From: Nitrospira sp.
Lineage (GTDB): Bacteria > Nitrospirota > Nitrospiria > Nitrospirales > Nitrospiraceae
Length of the DNA stretch: 64,000 bases
Direction of reading: 5' to 3'
NCBI GenBank assembly: GCA_030123605.1
Contig: CP126123.1
Location: 3,625,237 to 3,689,236, forward strand
Below, piece after piece: positions 18,001 through 26,079 of this stretch (position 1 is the stretch's first letter; every line of letters starts with the position of its first letter). Made by a program: the position numbers and the translations under genes. The notes beneath the pieces were generated by a model, which was not told the DNA's origin, searched no databases, and saw only the letters and a program-made list of their open reading frames with translations.

Positions 18001-18086
18001 ACGGAGAGGTTCGATTCGTGGTGATCGATCGCGTGGAGGGGTTGCCTGAGCAGCTGCCGAGGATTTACCATCGGCTGACCGCGTAA
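15054..18086 (+). CDS. NorD/CbbO-like VWA protein with N-terminal helical repeats
   Basis: I place the start at ATG 15054 (1010 residues). The first ~370 residues contain at least six repeats of roughly 38-75 residues, each with an [A]-x-x-[FY]-[FIV]-R-x-x-P core (for example ALRFFRESP, AVEFIRIAP, AMEYIRQIP, ALEFFRTSP), forming a helical-repeat platform. A HEAGH sequence (425-429) has the HExxH zinc-peptidase pattern. A low-complexity linker (about 600-720) precedes the C-terminal VWA domain, whose MIDAS has DLSGS (from D828) and a later VVLSDG. NorD/CbbO proteins pair with CbbQ/NorQ ATPases, one of which is encoded at 11284-12123, to activate metalloenzymes. The client is unknown. Confidence 0.82.
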   Translation: MALGRSSQQLCDRLSGQLGQDFAGAMVEAIAGSAARADTLDAIWLLLDELTKQAPKAAGSAIEALADMQRRGLLADVLPWLDLGTAIAADSGALALRFFRESPLLLGLLDPPKRSVVLENGLELADCSANVAVEFIRIAPELVEVLPSADWHSWMDLACDLAETDFALAMEYIRQIPSIAPFLTLASVRPWVQFGMKLIVENSLGKPDYLGALEFFRTSPAILADLPEQTQRNEVIRLGAQLAERSPEAGIALLSEAPAILRRFPTDEWRTQVFRYGLLVAERDAETALAYVRRCPELVTLIGSGEEARQKFQSWFASGMEVLEYSLDAGRAYFAMETEKALGAVSQAMSGVPLRQITRRVKLFAQALCGRDLRIHGLPDSLESAQPMVRATVSEDGRGIGLPSIVRRYSTFDENVRLYMVMAAHEAGHLEFGTFDLPIAHVRDLDEDLVRRYGRPTSKELRTLGDLFARYPQPGLIRDLWALVEDARVEYLLRAEYPGLSRDLALIAKDATAVRSLSHGMTVREMIVDQLLLLTTADAEPVTVSDVVKGEVEQLWAICRAIFHQTATAEEAVRLADRLYMRLDELLVIRRETVPTQDESEAQEQSIPAPRSSEDLSDRYRPMDNWDYRGAMDPDLVRDRTESPPEQKAASGHGDSEGAGLTGDSGGSSGAGTARSQQASQDVLVPGRRQPSLVEELLAVEGEGPTIKDEPVGTEKTVRYREWDTAIQDYRMNWCRVVEREAVEGSSDFVEETLATQRGTVGLLRRYFESLRPPGLRRLSGQLDGEDLDMDAVVGRLADLAAGIEPSERIYVRREKREREVAVAFLVDLSGSTSRRVGEGQRIIDIEKQGLVLLCEAISAIGDQFALYGYSGQGRQQVEFIVVKEFDEPVTGRAGAKLGGMAPLQQNRDGAAIRHAMRKLLARRAKTRILVVLSDGRPLDDGYKDDYSLEDTRMALREARAAGIEPVCVTIDKQADPYLRRMYGEVRFVVIDRVEGLPEQLPRIYHRLTA

Positions 18087-18112
18087 CGTTCTGAGGGCGA
18101 GTAGAAGCAGAT

Positions 18113-18520
18113 ATGAGTACTCAACGTGGGCAACAGATGGTGCCGCCGTGGCTCTATAAGCTGTTTACGGGTCATCAATATCCCTACGTGCGTCGGCAGG
18201 CGAAGTTCGCCAATCGGGATTTCAAGCCGGGTGAAGAGCGGCCGGAGCCGACTCGGGATGAGATCGACGCCAAGTTCTGGGAAATTTATCCCCGCTGTTC
18301 CGCCAAGATTCTGCAGGAAGTCAAGTCCGGAATGATTGTGGTGTTCCATGAGCTGGGAGAATATCCGCCGGGAGGGTATCAACCGTTGGTCGATGCTCCG
18401 GAGGATTTTTTAGCGGCCACATACGGCAAGAAAAAAATCAAAGTGAATTTTTACGATGGCGACAACTTCGTCTGCACGATCAATTTCAAAGTCGGGGGCT
18501 GGACCGAACACGAACACTAG
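18113..18520 (+). CDS. conserved-looking hypothetical protein
   Basis: The 135-residue protein starts 26 bp after the NorD-like stop. It is soluble, with a basic N-terminal half, an EIDAKFWEIYPRCSAKI helix and a C-terminal beta-rich GDNFVCTINFKVGGW. I recognise no family. The spacing suggests co-transcription with the NorD-like gene. Confidence 0.6.
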   Translation: MSTQRGQQMVPPWLYKLFTGHQYPYVRRQAKFANRDFKPGEERPEPTRDEIDAKFWEIYPRCSAKILQEVKSGMIVVFHELGEYPPGGYQPLVDAPEDFLAATYGKKKIKVNFYDGDNFVCTINFKVGGWTEHEH

Positions 18521-18533
18521 GGAGTACCGGGTA

Positions 18534-18566
18534 CTGAATTATGAGTTCTGAATAGTGAATTCTGAG
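18534..18566. repeat. short AT-rich tandem degenerate repeat
   Basis: This intergenic stretch consists of degenerate repeats of TGAATTATGAGTTC / TGAATAGTGAATTC in an otherwise GC-rich region between 18520 and the mdh start. No gene overlaps it. It may be a remnant of a simple repeat or a regulatory spacer. Confidence 0.4.
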
Positions 18567-18630
18567 TTTTGGAGCGAAGCGAACAACTCGGACCTTGGCG
18601 CTCATTACTTAGAGCCGGACCGGAGGGAGT

Positions 18631-19572
18631 ATGGGACGACCGAAAATTACGGTAGTGGGTGCGGGCAATGTCGGCGGGACCGTCGCGCAACGGCTGGCTG
18701 AGAAAAATGCGTATGATGTCGTGCTGGTCGACATCGTGCCGGGTATTCCACAAGGGAAGGCCTTGGACATTACCCAGGCGGGACCTGTGTGCGGCTACAG
18801 CACCAGAGTCGTCGGGACGAACGGGTACGAGGAGACGGCAGCCTCGTCCATCGCAGTCATTACGTCGGGCATTCCCAGGAAGCCTGGGATGAGCCGTGAC
18901 GAACTCCTGGCAACCAACGCCAAAATCGTCCAAACGGTGGTCCGAGAGTTGGTAGCCCGTTCGCCGAACGTCACCCTCATCCTTGTGACCAACCCGTTGG
19001 ACGCCATGGTGCATGTAGCGCGGTTGGTCAGCGGTTTGCCGAAATCAAGGGTGCTCGGCATGGCGGGGGTGCTCGATACGGCGAGGTTGCGGTCGTTCGT
19101 CGCCGAAGAATTGAACGTGCCGGGAACGGATGTGCAGGCGATGGTGCTGGGGGGGCATGGTGATACGATGGTGCCGTTGGTGCGGCAGACAACCGTGGCA
19201 GGCAAGCCGATCACAGACAGGCTGTCTCCGGACCGGCTTGCGGCTTTGATCAAGCGCACGCAGGACGGCGGTGCTGAGATCGTGGGTTTACTCAAGACCG
19301 GCAGCGCATTTTATGCGCCCTCTGCGTCCGTGGTCGACATGGTTGAGGCGATCATGAAGGATGAAAAACGTGTGATCCCCTGCGCCATGCTCTGCGAAGG
19401 CGAGTACGGATTGAAGGATGTCATCGTCGGTGTGCCGGTCAGGCTGGGTCGCGGCGGCGGCGAATCCGTCGTCGAATACGACCTGACCGCCGAGGAACGG
19501 ACGGCGCTGCAGGCGTCCGCCGGCGCGGTACGAGAACTCTGCGCGGTCGTCGATCGTCTGTTGACTGTATGA
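18631..19572 (+). CDS. mdh: malate dehydrogenase
   Basis: The 313-residue protein has the NAD-binding [10 protein letters not shown] at the N-terminus, the adenine-ribose acid at about residue 33, substrate arginines in [29 protein letters not shown] and the catalytic GGHGDTMVP histidine. It belongs to the lactate-dehydrogenase-like malate dehydrogenase family (MDH type 3), which interconverts malate and oxaloacetate in the TCA or reductive TCA cycle. The ATG is preceded by a good ribosome-binding site (GGAGGGAGT). Confidence 0.93.
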   Translation: MGRPKITVVGAGNVGGTVAQRLAEKNAYDVVLVDIVPGIPQGKALDITQAGPVCGYSTRVVGTNGYEETAASSIAVITSGIPRKPGMSRDELLATNAKIVQTVVRELVARSPNVTLILVTNPLDAMVHVARLVSGLPKSRVLGMAGVLDTARLRSFVAEELNVPGTDVQAMVLGGHGDTMVPLVRQTTVAGKPITDRLSPDRLAALIKRTQDGGAEIVGLLKTGSAFYAPSASVVDMVEAIMKDEKRVIPCAMLCEGEYGLKDVIVGVPVRLGRGGGESVVEYDLTAEERTALQASAGAVRELCAVVDRLLTV

Positions 19573-19651
19573 GCGGCAGCTTGCTTGACAAGCCTCAACC
19601 GCCTGCAGTAGAGAACGTGCTTTGCATTAAACCGTTTGAGGTGGGGGACCT

Positions 19652-20239
19652 ATGAAATTTCTCGAAGATCCGTATCAGACATTGGGCGCAGGATTTGCGC
19701 TCGCTGTCGGATTGATAGTGGTATATCTGGGGATGGCCGGAGTGGGAGCGGGAGAGGCGGACTGGTTCGGCCTGGTCGTCCGCTGGATCCACTTCCTGGC
19801 TGGCATTACCTGGATTGGGTTGTTGTACTTCTTCAACCTCATCAATGCGGGCTTCCTCAAGAGCCTGGATGGGCCGACGAAGAACATCGTGATTCCGAAG
19901 CTGATGCCTGCCGCGCTGAATTGGTTTCGCCATGGCGCCACGGTCACCGTCCTCGCCGGCGTTGTGCTCTACGGCTATCTTTATTCAAAGGGGGGAACGG
20001 GGGCCATTGCATTGGGGATCGGCGGATTGCTCGGCATCATCATGATGGGAAATGTCCACGGGATCATTTGGCCGAATCAAAAGAAGGTCATTGCGGCCGT
20101 GGCTGCTGCGGCCCAGGGTACTCCTGCTCCACCGGAGATGGCACAATGGGGAAAAACGGCATTGATCGCCTCGCGCATCAACTTTTTGTTGTCCATTCCT
20201 ATGTTGTTCTTCATGGGAGCTGGGAGCCATTTGAAGTAG
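19652..20239 (+). CDS. urate-oxidase-N-terminal-type (PuuD-like) membrane protein
   Basis: The 195-residue protein has five to six hydrophobic segments and the Urate_ox_N (PF06181) signature VRWIHFLAGITWIGLLYF. Conserved histidines occur in WIHF, FRHGA and NVHGI and could ligate heme. In PuuD urate dehydrogenase this domain is followed by a cytochrome c domain; here the protein stops after the membrane part, so it cannot be assumed to act on urate. It is more likely an inner-membrane redox protein of unknown substrate. A strong terminator follows its stop by 22 bp. Confidence 0.75.
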   Translation: MKFLEDPYQTLGAGFALAVGLIVVYLGMAGVGAGEADWFGLVVRWIHFLAGITWIGLLYFFNLINAGFLKSLDGPTKNIVIPKLMPAALNWFRHGATVTVLAGVVLYGYLYSKGGTGAIALGIGGLLGIIMMGNVHGIIWPNQKKVIAAVAAAAQGTPAPPEMAQWGKTALIASRINFLLSIPMLFFMGAGSHLK

Positions 20240-20261
20240 CGGTGCGGTTGCCAAGAACGAC

Positions 20262-20300
20262 GGGGATTGGTCATTCGAGAGGGTGACCAATCCCCTTTTT
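20262..20300 (+). terminator. Rho-independent terminator
   Basis: A perfect 12-bp stem (GGGGATTGGTCA, paired with TGACCAATCCCC at 20284-20295) with a 10-nt loop is followed by five T residues. It ends the transcript of the Urate_ox_N gene. Confidence 0.92.
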
Positions 20301-20417
20301 CTTGTCTTGGTCAAATCACCGGGGCGTCATCGACCACCGGCGAGCCTTTGGGCCGATTCACTCTAGGTCTATCAGTCCTAACTGGTTGAGATTCAGGCCT
20401 AATCAGGCGACCTTGGC

Positions 20418-20447
20418 TTGACGGCCCCGAGGGGGCAGCTTTATAGT
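20418..20447 (+). promoter_or_regulatory. sigma-70-type promoter of nuoF
   Basis: TTGACG at 20418-20423 and TATAGT at 20442-20447 are separated by 18 bp and lie about 45 bp upstream of the nuoF start, just downstream of the terminator of the preceding unit. Confidence 0.6.
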
Positions 20448-20491
20448 ACAGCCTTGCTAACTTGGGGCGCTGCCCTCGAAAGGGAACAACC

Positions 20492-21793
20492 GTGACCCTA
20501 CCTCAACCAAGGGTGTTGCAGAAACTTGAAGGGGCTCCCTGGGAAATCGATCCCTACCTTCGGGCCGGCGGGTATGACGCTTGGCGGAAGTGCCTGACAG
20601 ACCTTACGCCCGACGACATCGTCGGAGAAATCAAGAAGGCCGGCTTGCGGGGGCGCGGAGGGGCAGGGTTCCCTACCGGCACGAAATGGGACAAAGTGCT
20701 CCACCATCGAGTGAAGGAACGCTACTTTGTCTGCAACGCAGGCGAGCATGAACCGGGCACTTTTAAGGATCGTGAATTGCTCAAGTACATCCCTCATCAA
20801 CTGATCGAGGGTTGCCTGATTGCTTCTCGCACCGTGAATGCCAAAGCGTCCTATATCTACGTAAATCATGAATATGAGGAAGAGGAAGCCAATCTGAGAA
20901 AGGCGATCTCTCAGGCGCGGGAACGCGGATTTTTGGGAAAGAATATTTTGGGTACGGGCATCGACCTCGATCTTGAAGTGTTTTCCGGCCATGGGAGTTA
21001 TGTGGCGGGTGAGGAGACCGCCATGTTGGAGTCGATGCAGGGTCGTCCGGCGATGCCGCGTCAAAAGCCGCCCTTCTATCCGACCGATTTCGGGCTGTAC
21101 GGCAAACCGACGTTGGTGAACAACGTCGAGACGCTCTGCAATATCCCGAAGATCCTGAAAAACGGCGCGGCCTGGTTTACTCAAGTGGGTACGGAGAAAT
21201 GTCCCGGGACTATGCTCTTTTCGCTCAGCGGGGCGGTGAACAGGCCCGGTGTGTATGAAATGCCGATGGGCATTACGATTCGAGAACTCGTGGAAACCTG
21301 TGGGGGCGGTGTCCCCAATGGACGCAAGGTCAAGGCGGTGTTTCCCGGAGGTCCTGCCTTTTCGATGGTGACGGCGGACCAATTGGATCTTCCGATGGAC
21401 TTCGATTCGCTCAAGAAGGCCGGAACGGGGCTCGGTTCCGCCGGGACCATTGTGATCGACGATGCCACATGCATGGTGGCAGCCACCCTCAAATACTCGA
21501 ACTTCTTCAAGGGGGAAAGTTGTGGGCAATGTCCTCCCTGTCGGATGGGTACAATCAATCTAGCGACGCTGATGGATAAAATCGAACGTGGAGAGGGAAG
21601 CCAGAAGGATCTCGACTCCTTGTTGCAGCTTTGTGGGTTTGTGAAGGGGACGGGGTATTGTACGTTGGTGACCGGTGCGGCAGTGTTGGTGCAGAGTAGT
21701 CTCCGGCTGTTCAGGCACGAATTCGAAGAACACATTCAGATGCAGCGTTGTCCATTTCAACCGGCCAAGGCCGGAGTCAGCGCGAATACGTAG
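20492..21793 (+). CDS. nuoF: NADH-quinone oxidoreductase subunit F (NuoF/HoxF-type)
   Basis: I place the start at GTG 20492 (433 residues); an in-frame TTG at 20462 is possible. The FMN/NADH-binding loop GLRGRGGAGFPTGTKW and the 4Fe-4S motif CGQCPPCRMG with a later Cys (LCGFVKGTGYC) identify the flavoprotein subunit that oxidises or reduces NAD(H). Unusually, neither nuoE nor nuoG is beside it; the gene is followed by a 2Fe-2S ferredoxin and an A-type Fe-S carrier. It may be a NAD-ferredoxin electron-transfer module rather than part of the main complex I operon. That is inference. Confidence 0.88.
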   Translation: MTLPQPRVLQKLEGAPWEIDPYLRAGGYDAWRKCLTDLTPDDIVGEIKKAGLRGRGGAGFPTGTKWDKVLHHRVKERYFVCNAGEHEPGTFKDRELLKYIPHQLIEGCLIASRTVNAKASYIYVNHEYEEEEANLRKAISQARERGFLGKNILGTGIDLDLEVFSGHGSYVAGEETAMLESMQGRPAMPRQKPPFYPTDFGLYGKPTLVNNVETLCNIPKILKNGAAWFTQVGTEKCPGTMLFSLSGAVNRPGVYEMPMGITIRELVETCGGGVPNGRKVKAVFPGGPAFSMVTADQLDLPMDFDSLKKAGTGLGSAGTIVIDDATCMVAATLKYSNFFKGESCGQCPPCRMGTINLATLMDKIERGEGSQKDLDSLLQLCGFVKGTGYCTLVTGAAVLVQSSLRLFRHEFEEHIQMQRCPFQPAKAGVSANT

Positions 21794-21802
21794 GGGACTC
21801 GG

Positions 21803-22159
21803 ATGCCGCTGGTCAGTTTTCTCCATCCACAGGGTAAAAGCGGTGAGGTCCAGGCGAATATGACGCTCTTGGAAGCAGCCAAGGCCTTGGGATTCGATCT
21901 CAATCACGATTGCGGCGGCAATGCGTCCTGTACGACGTGCCGCGTCGAAGTGCAGACGGGGGGGGGCAACCTTTCAGAGATAGATTTTGATGAACAGGAT
22001 CTATTGGATCGAGAGGCCCTCTCCGAGCCTTGGCATCGGCTCGGTTGCCAGGCGAGGGTGTTGGGTGATGTCGTGGTTCGGGTTCCGGAAACCAAATGGG
22101 AGCAACCTACGCCCGCGTCGTTGGGCGAGGCAGAGAATCGAGGAGCCGGGCTTCCGTAA
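21803..22159 (+). CDS. 2Fe-2S ferredoxin
   Basis: The 118-residue protein has the plant/ISC-type 2Fe-2S pattern, with cysteines in DCGGNASCTTC and a fourth in RLGCQA. It begins 9 bp after nuoF, so it is almost certainly co-translated and may be its electron partner. The extended C-terminal tail after the ferredoxin fold is Pro/Glu-rich. Low-potential ferredoxins are needed for reductive TCA enzymes in chemoautotrophs, but no such enzyme is in this window. Confidence 0.87.
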   Translation: MPLVSFLHPQGKSGEVQANMTLLEAAKALGFDLNHDCGGNASCTTCRVEVQTGGGNLSEIDFDEQDLLDREALSEPWHRLGCQARVLGDVVVRVPETKWEQPTPASLGEAENRGAGLP

Positions 22160-22222
22160 GCTCCCGAGAGATGGTAGACTAACGCAACGTGCCGAACATG
22201 TAGATGAGAAGGAGGACCTACG

Positions 22223-22543
22223 ATGGTGACGATTACGCAGCTGGCGGAGCAGAAGATAAAAGAACTCATGACCGAAGAAAAAGATGTGGTCGGTCTGCGG
22301 ATTTATGTCCGTGGTGGAGGATGTCACGGTTATCAATACGGGATGGCGTTCGAATCCAAAATGGCCGACGATGATACGGTCATCGAAAAGGGTGATGTGA
22401 AGGTCATCATGGACTCCCAGAGCGCGCCGTTGCTCCAGGGGGCGGAAGTCGATTACGTCGACAGCCTGCAGGGATCCGGATTCTCGATCAAGAACCCGCA
22501 AGCGAAGACGACCTGCGGTTGCGGCAGTTCTTTCAGTGCGTAA
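22223..22543 (+). CDS. erpA: A-type iron-sulfur carrier (ErpA/IscA family)
   Basis: The 106-residue protein has the three conserved cysteines of A-type carriers (one in GGGCHGY and two in CGCGSSF at the C-terminus). These proteins deliver Fe-S clusters to apo-enzymes. It follows the ferredoxin by 63 bp with a strong ribosome-binding site (GAGAAGGAGG). ErpA and IscA cannot be separated with certainty from sequence alone. Confidence 0.88.
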   Translation: MVTITQLAEQKIKELMTEEKDVVGLRIYVRGGGCHGYQYGMAFESKMADDDTVIEKGDVKVIMDSQSAPLLQGAEVDYVDSLQGSGFSIKNPQAKTTCGCGSSFSA

Positions 22544-22549
22544 GAGATT

Positions 22550-22570
22550 TCCGGTTGTCGCGCAACCGGA
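22550..22570 (+). terminator. stem-loop after erpA
   Basis: TCCGGTTG at 22550-22557 pairs perfectly with CAACCGGA at 22563-22570 around a 5-nt loop, 6 bp after the erpA stop. There is no T-tract, so it may be a weak terminator or an mRNA-stabilising hairpin. Confidence 0.4.
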
Positions 22571-22598
22571 GAGTCGATTCTTCGTTGAATGAAGCAAC

Positions 22599-22642
22599 AA
22601 GCCGGGAGTGGCTCCCTTTTCAAGAGGAAGCCCTCCCGGCTT
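22599..22642 (+). promoter_or_regulatory. long hairpin in the queD leader
   Basis: AAGCCGGGAG (22599-22608) and CTCCCGGCTT (22633-22642) form a perfect 10-bp stem enclosing a smaller GGCT/AGCC stem, about 35 bp upstream of the queD start. No T-run follows. It could be a leader structure of the queD-folE mRNA or a terminator of the previous unit; I match it to no known riboswitch. Confidence 0.4.
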
Positions 22643-22676
22643 GCTCATTCTGATATTCCTTCTGGAGAGTGTTTCG

Positions 22677-23126
22677 ATGTCTCGAGCCTTGGTCACTCGC
22701 CGGTATCGCTTCTGCGCAGCGCACCGTCTGCACACCGATCAATTGTCGGCGGATGAGAACCGGGCTGTCTTCGGCAAATGTAACAATCCGAACGGACATG
22801 GACATAACTATGTGGTGTTCGTATCGGTGAAGGGCGACATTGATCCGGTCACGCACCAGGTGCTCGATGTGCAGCAGCTCGATGAGATGGTCGAGCGGAC
22901 CGTGGTGCAACGGTTCGATCATCGGGATTTGAACCAGGATGCGGGGTTCAGGGATCAGACCACAACCGGCGAAAATCTGGTGCTGCTCATTTGGGAACTC
23001 CTCATTGAAAAGATTCCGAGGGGGCGGTTAGAGAAAGTCGGCGTGATCGAAACGCGAGACAATTATTTCGAATACGCCGGTGTCGCAGAAGGCCGGCGGA
23101 GAGCTGGTGAGGTCAGGTATGGCTAA
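22677..23126 (+). CDS. queD: 6-carboxytetrahydropterin synthase / PTPS-family enzyme
   Basis: The ATG at 22677 (149 residues) has a GGAGAG ribosome-binding site. The N-terminal FCAAHRL and the [11 protein letters not shown] segment supply the zinc histidines and the catalytic Cys of the PTPS/QueD family, and FDHRDLN is also typical. The enzyme converts dihydroneopterin triphosphate to carboxytetrahydropterin (queuosine pathway) or pyruvoyltetrahydropterin. The [14 protein letters not shown] form is shared with classical PTPS, so the product is ambiguous. It overlaps folE by 8 bp, and FolE makes its substrate. Confidence 0.85.
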   Translation: MSRALVTRRYRFCAAHRLHTDQLSADENRAVFGKCNNPNGHGHNYVVFVSVKGDIDPVTHQVLDVQQLDEMVERTVVQRFDHRDLNQDAGFRDQTTTGENLVLLIWELLIEKIPRGRLEKVGVIETRDNYFEYAGVAEGRRRAGEVRYG

Positions 23127-23763
23127 GGTGGTGTCGGGGGCTCGAGTCGGACGGTCGCGAGGTTCATCGCGAAATGGCGGGCCGATCGATGAGGACCCGA
23201 TCGAGACATTGATAGGGCGTCTTCTTCTTGAATTGGGAGAGACGCCCGAGCGCAACGGATTGCTGAATACGCCGAAGCGTGTCGCCAAGGCCATGCGATT
23301 CATGACGCAAGGGTATCGACAGGATATCGATCACCTGCTCAACGGAGCCCTGTTCCCGATCGAATACGATGAAATGGTGATCGTCAAAGATATCGACTTC
23401 TTCAGCATGTGCGAGCACCATCTGCTGCCGTTTTTCGGCAAGTGCCATGTGGGATACCTGCCGAATAAGAAAGTCGTGGGGCTCAGTAAGATTCCGCGAG
23501 TGGTCGATGCCTTCAGCCGGAGGCTGCAGGTCCAGGAACGGCTGACTGTGCAGATTGCCGAGACCCTCAAGAAAAAACTGAACGCGCACGGTGTGGCCGT
23601 GGTGATGGAGGCACGGCACCTTTGCATGATGATGCGAGGGGTCGAAAAACAAAATACGATCGCGGTGAGTAGTTCGATGTTAGGCGTCTTTCGCACCCAG
23701 CAGCAGACTCGCGAAGAATTTTTGAAACTGATTCGCGGTAGCAGTGTGAGAGACGGGAGCTAG
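23119..23763 (+). CDS. folE: GTP cyclohydrolase I
   Basis: The ATG at 23119, preceded by GAGGT, overlaps the end of queD and gives 214 residues. The family's zinc and active-site segments are present: [19 protein letters not shown] and [16 protein letters not shown]. The enzyme converts GTP to 7,8-dihydroneopterin triphosphate for folate and queuosine/pterin synthesis. A basic ~25-residue N-terminal extension precedes the conserved [14 protein letters not shown] helix. Confidence 0.93.
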   Translation: MAKVVSGARVGRSRGSSRNGGPIDEDPIETLIGRLLLELGETPERNGLLNTPKRVAKAMRFMTQGYRQDIDHLLNGALFPIEYDEMVIVKDIDFFSMCEHHLLPFFGKCHVGYLPNKKVVGLSKIPRVVDAFSRRLQVQERLTVQIAETLKKKLNAHGVAVVMEARHLCMMMRGVEKQNTIAVSSSMLGVFRTQQQTREEFLKLIRGSSVRDGS

Positions 23764-23784
23764 CGAGTTCGCCGGTTCGGCCTC

Positions 23785-24576
23785 TTACGGCAACCCTTCG
23801 ACAAAGCCCTTCACCAGATCATTAAAGACATCGGGCTGTTCCAGGTTGCTCACGTGTCCCGCGGCAGGAATCACGGCCAGCCGGGCGCCGGGGATTTCTG
23901 ACGCCATCAGTTGGGCGTCTGCGAGGGGGGTGGTGTTGTCTTCCTGGCCGATCACAACGAGTGTGGGGCAGGTGATGCTGCGGAGGTGAGGAACCGAGTC
24001 CGGTCGACCGGCCATCGCCATCAGATCGACGACGATACCGCTGACCGGCGTCTGGTGGATGATGTTCAGAACGGACTCCGCGAGGGCTTGGTTCGTCCGC
24101 AATGACGTGGGCCCAAGCAGTTTGGGGAGCATGATTTCGGCGACCGTCTCGGCACCCAGGCCATACGCCGTTTGGGCTAAATGGAACCGTCCGGTTCGAC
24201 CCTCTTGGCTGTCCGCTTGCGCCCTGGTATCGGCCAGTACCAAGGCTTTCAAGCGGTTCCCGTATTTTCGCGAGAAGGCAAAACCGACATACCCTCCCAT
24301 CGATAACCCGACCAAGACGGCCTGCTCGATAGCCAGGTGATCGAGCAACGCACAGACGTCGTCGGCATACTGGTCGAGTGAAAAGCTCCAGAGTGGGGCG
24401 TCCGACTCGCCGTGCCCTCGCAGATCGATGGCGATCGTCCGGAATTCTCTGGACAGCGCCGTGACTTGTGGCTTCCACATGGAACGATTCAGCGGAAAGG
24501 CGTGGAGGAATACGAGCGGCAGGCCGGCACCCTGGTCGTCGTAGGCCAATCGAATTCCATTGGTGTCGTAAAACAT
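23785..24576 (-). CDS. alpha/beta hydrolase
   Basis: From ATG 24576 the product has 263 residues (an upstream ATG at 24618 adds 14 poorly typed residues). It shows the oxyanion HAFPLNRSMW, the nucleophile elbow GLSMGGYVG and the terminal HVSNLEQP histidine of the 3-oxoadipate-enol-lactonase/esterase branch of the alpha/beta hydrolases. The substrate is unknown. It converges on folE with 21 bp between the stops. Confidence 0.87.
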   Translation of the reverse strand: MFYDTNGIRLAYDDQGAGLPLVFLHAFPLNRSMWKPQVTALSREFRTIAIDLRGHGESDAPLWSFSLDQYADDVCALLDHLAIEQAVLVGLSMGGYVGFAFSRKYGNRLKALVLADTRAQADSQEGRTGRFHLAQTAYGLGAETVAEIMLPKLLGPTSLRTNQALAESVLNIIHQTPVSGIVVDLMAMAGRPDSVPHLRSITCPTLVVIGQEDNTTPLADAQLMASEIPGARLAVIPAAGHVSNLEQPDVFNDLVKGFVEGLP

Positions 24577-24722
24577 CGGCGGGTCCTTTGTGAGCAAGAG
24601 GTACGTAGGAGGTACCATTGCTTGAATGGAGAATCAAGAGGCTTGTCGTGGTGTGAGAGTGGGATTCGTTTGCGCGGCTTCCCAGGCGACGTATAGAATG
24701 TAGAACGGTTCTCAGGCAGGCC

Positions 24723-26018
24723 ATGACGATGTCGTCCCATGATTCGACGGGAGATCTGTTCGCACCGGCCCAGGAGGTCACTCGTCCAGGGAAGGTGCCG
24801 CTGGCGGAGCGCATGCGCCCTCGCACCTTCGACGACCTCATCGGACAGGATGAGGTGGTGGGGACGGAGCGTCCGCTGCGGAGAGCGATCGAGCAGGATG
24901 AGGTGTCCTCCGTCATTTTTTGGGGGCCGCCTGGTTGCGGAAAAACAACCTTAGCCTGGTTGATTGCACACCACACTAAATCGCACTTCGTGCCATTTTC
25001 AGCGGTAACCGGCGGCATTCCGGAATTGCGGGAAATTATCAGGACGGCGGAACAGCGGCGGGCCATGGGGCAAGCGACGACGCTCTTCGTCGATGAAATT
25101 CATCGTTTCAATAAAGCGCAGCAGGATGCGTTTCTTCCGCATGTCGAACGGGGGACGGTGGCGCTCATCGGAGCGACGACGGAAAATCCTTCGTTTGAAG
25201 TGATCGCCCCGCTGTTGTCCCGTTCCATTCTGGTACTGCTGAAGCCGCTGACGGAAGAAGCTCTCGGCTCGATCCTGGATCGTGCCCTTGCCGATACCGA
25301 GCGGGGCCTCGGTTCCCTGCGGGTCACATTATCCCATGCTGCGCGTGAACGGCTGATCGCGTTCGGCAATGGCGACGCCAGAAGTCTGTTGACGGCGTTG
25401 GAGTTCGTGGCCGGCCAAACACCTCTCTGCTCGGACGGATCACGGACGATCGACGAGCAGGTGTTGGAGACCGCCTTGCTCAAGAAGGCTCTGCGCTACG
25501 ACAAGACGGGCGAGGAGCATTACAATCTTATCTCGGCCTATATCAAGAGTCTGCGCGACTCGGACCCGGACGGGGCGCTCTACTGGCTTGCGCGCATGTT
25601 GGAAGGAGGAGAAAATCCAAGATTCATCGCGAGGCGGATGGTGATTTTTGCGTCGGAAGATATCGGCAATGCCGATTTCCTGGCATTGATTGTGGCCAAC
25701 GCAGTGGCGCAGGCGGTGGAGTTCGTAGGACTTCCGGAAGCCCAGATCAATCTGGCCCAGGGCACGACCTATCTCGCCTCTCGACCCAAGGACAATGCGT
25801 CCTACGTGGGCTTGCAAGAGGCCCTTCAGGATGCGCGCCGGCATGGCAATCTCGGTGTGCCGTTGCATCTGCGCAATGCGGTGACTTCGCTCATGCAAGA
25901 CATCGGGTACGGCAAGGGATATCGGTACGTGCATGACGACCCTGCGGCTAAAACCGATCAGGGCCACCTTCCCGATCCCCTCCAAGGCAAGCGCTATTAT
26001 CGCCCACGAACTCCGTAA
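24723..26018 (+). CDS. rarA: replication-associated recombination protein A
   Basis: The 431-residue AAA+ protein has Walker A GPPGCGKTTLA, Walker B LFVDEIHRFNKAQQDAFLPH, sensor 1 GATTENPSFEV and the C-terminal helicase-loader-like region (KSLRDSDPDGALYWLARML, IFASEDIGNAD). This matches RarA/MgsA, the bacterial Mgs1/WRNIP1 homologue that acts at stalled replication forks. In-frame ATGs at 24723 and 24729 are both possible starts. Confidence 0.93.
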   Translation: MTMSSHDSTGDLFAPAQEVTRPGKVPLAERMRPRTFDDLIGQDEVVGTERPLRRAIEQDEVSSVIFWGPPGCGKTTLAWLIAHHTKSHFVPFSAVTGGIPELREIIRTAEQRRAMGQATTLFVDEIHRFNKAQQDAFLPHVERGTVALIGATTENPSFEVIAPLLSRSILVLLKPLTEEALGSILDRALADTERGLGSLRVTLSHAARERLIAFGNGDARSLLTALEFVAGQTPLCSDGSRTIDEQVLETALLKKALRYDKTGEEHYNLISAYIKSLRDSDPDGALYWLARMLEGGENPRFIARRMVIFASEDIGNADFLALIVANAVAQAVEFVGLPEAQINLAQGTTYLASRPKDNASYVGLQEALQDARRHGNLGVPLHLRNAVTSLMQDIGYGKGYRYVHDDPAAKTDQGHLPDPLQGKRYYRPRTP

Positions 26019-26079
26019 AGCGATGAAGAAAGGGACTGGACAAACCTGCGTATCTCGCTATACTGAGGGCCGAGGTCCC

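Noticed and set aside
20498..21529. 343-codon minus-strand open frame opposite nuoF
   Set aside because: Antisense shadow of a well-identified gene with strong family motifs.
22599..22642. Hairpin considered as a preQ1 or folate riboswitch of queD-folE
   Set aside because: The loop and flanking sequences do not match either riboswitch consensus; kept only as an unassigned hairpin.
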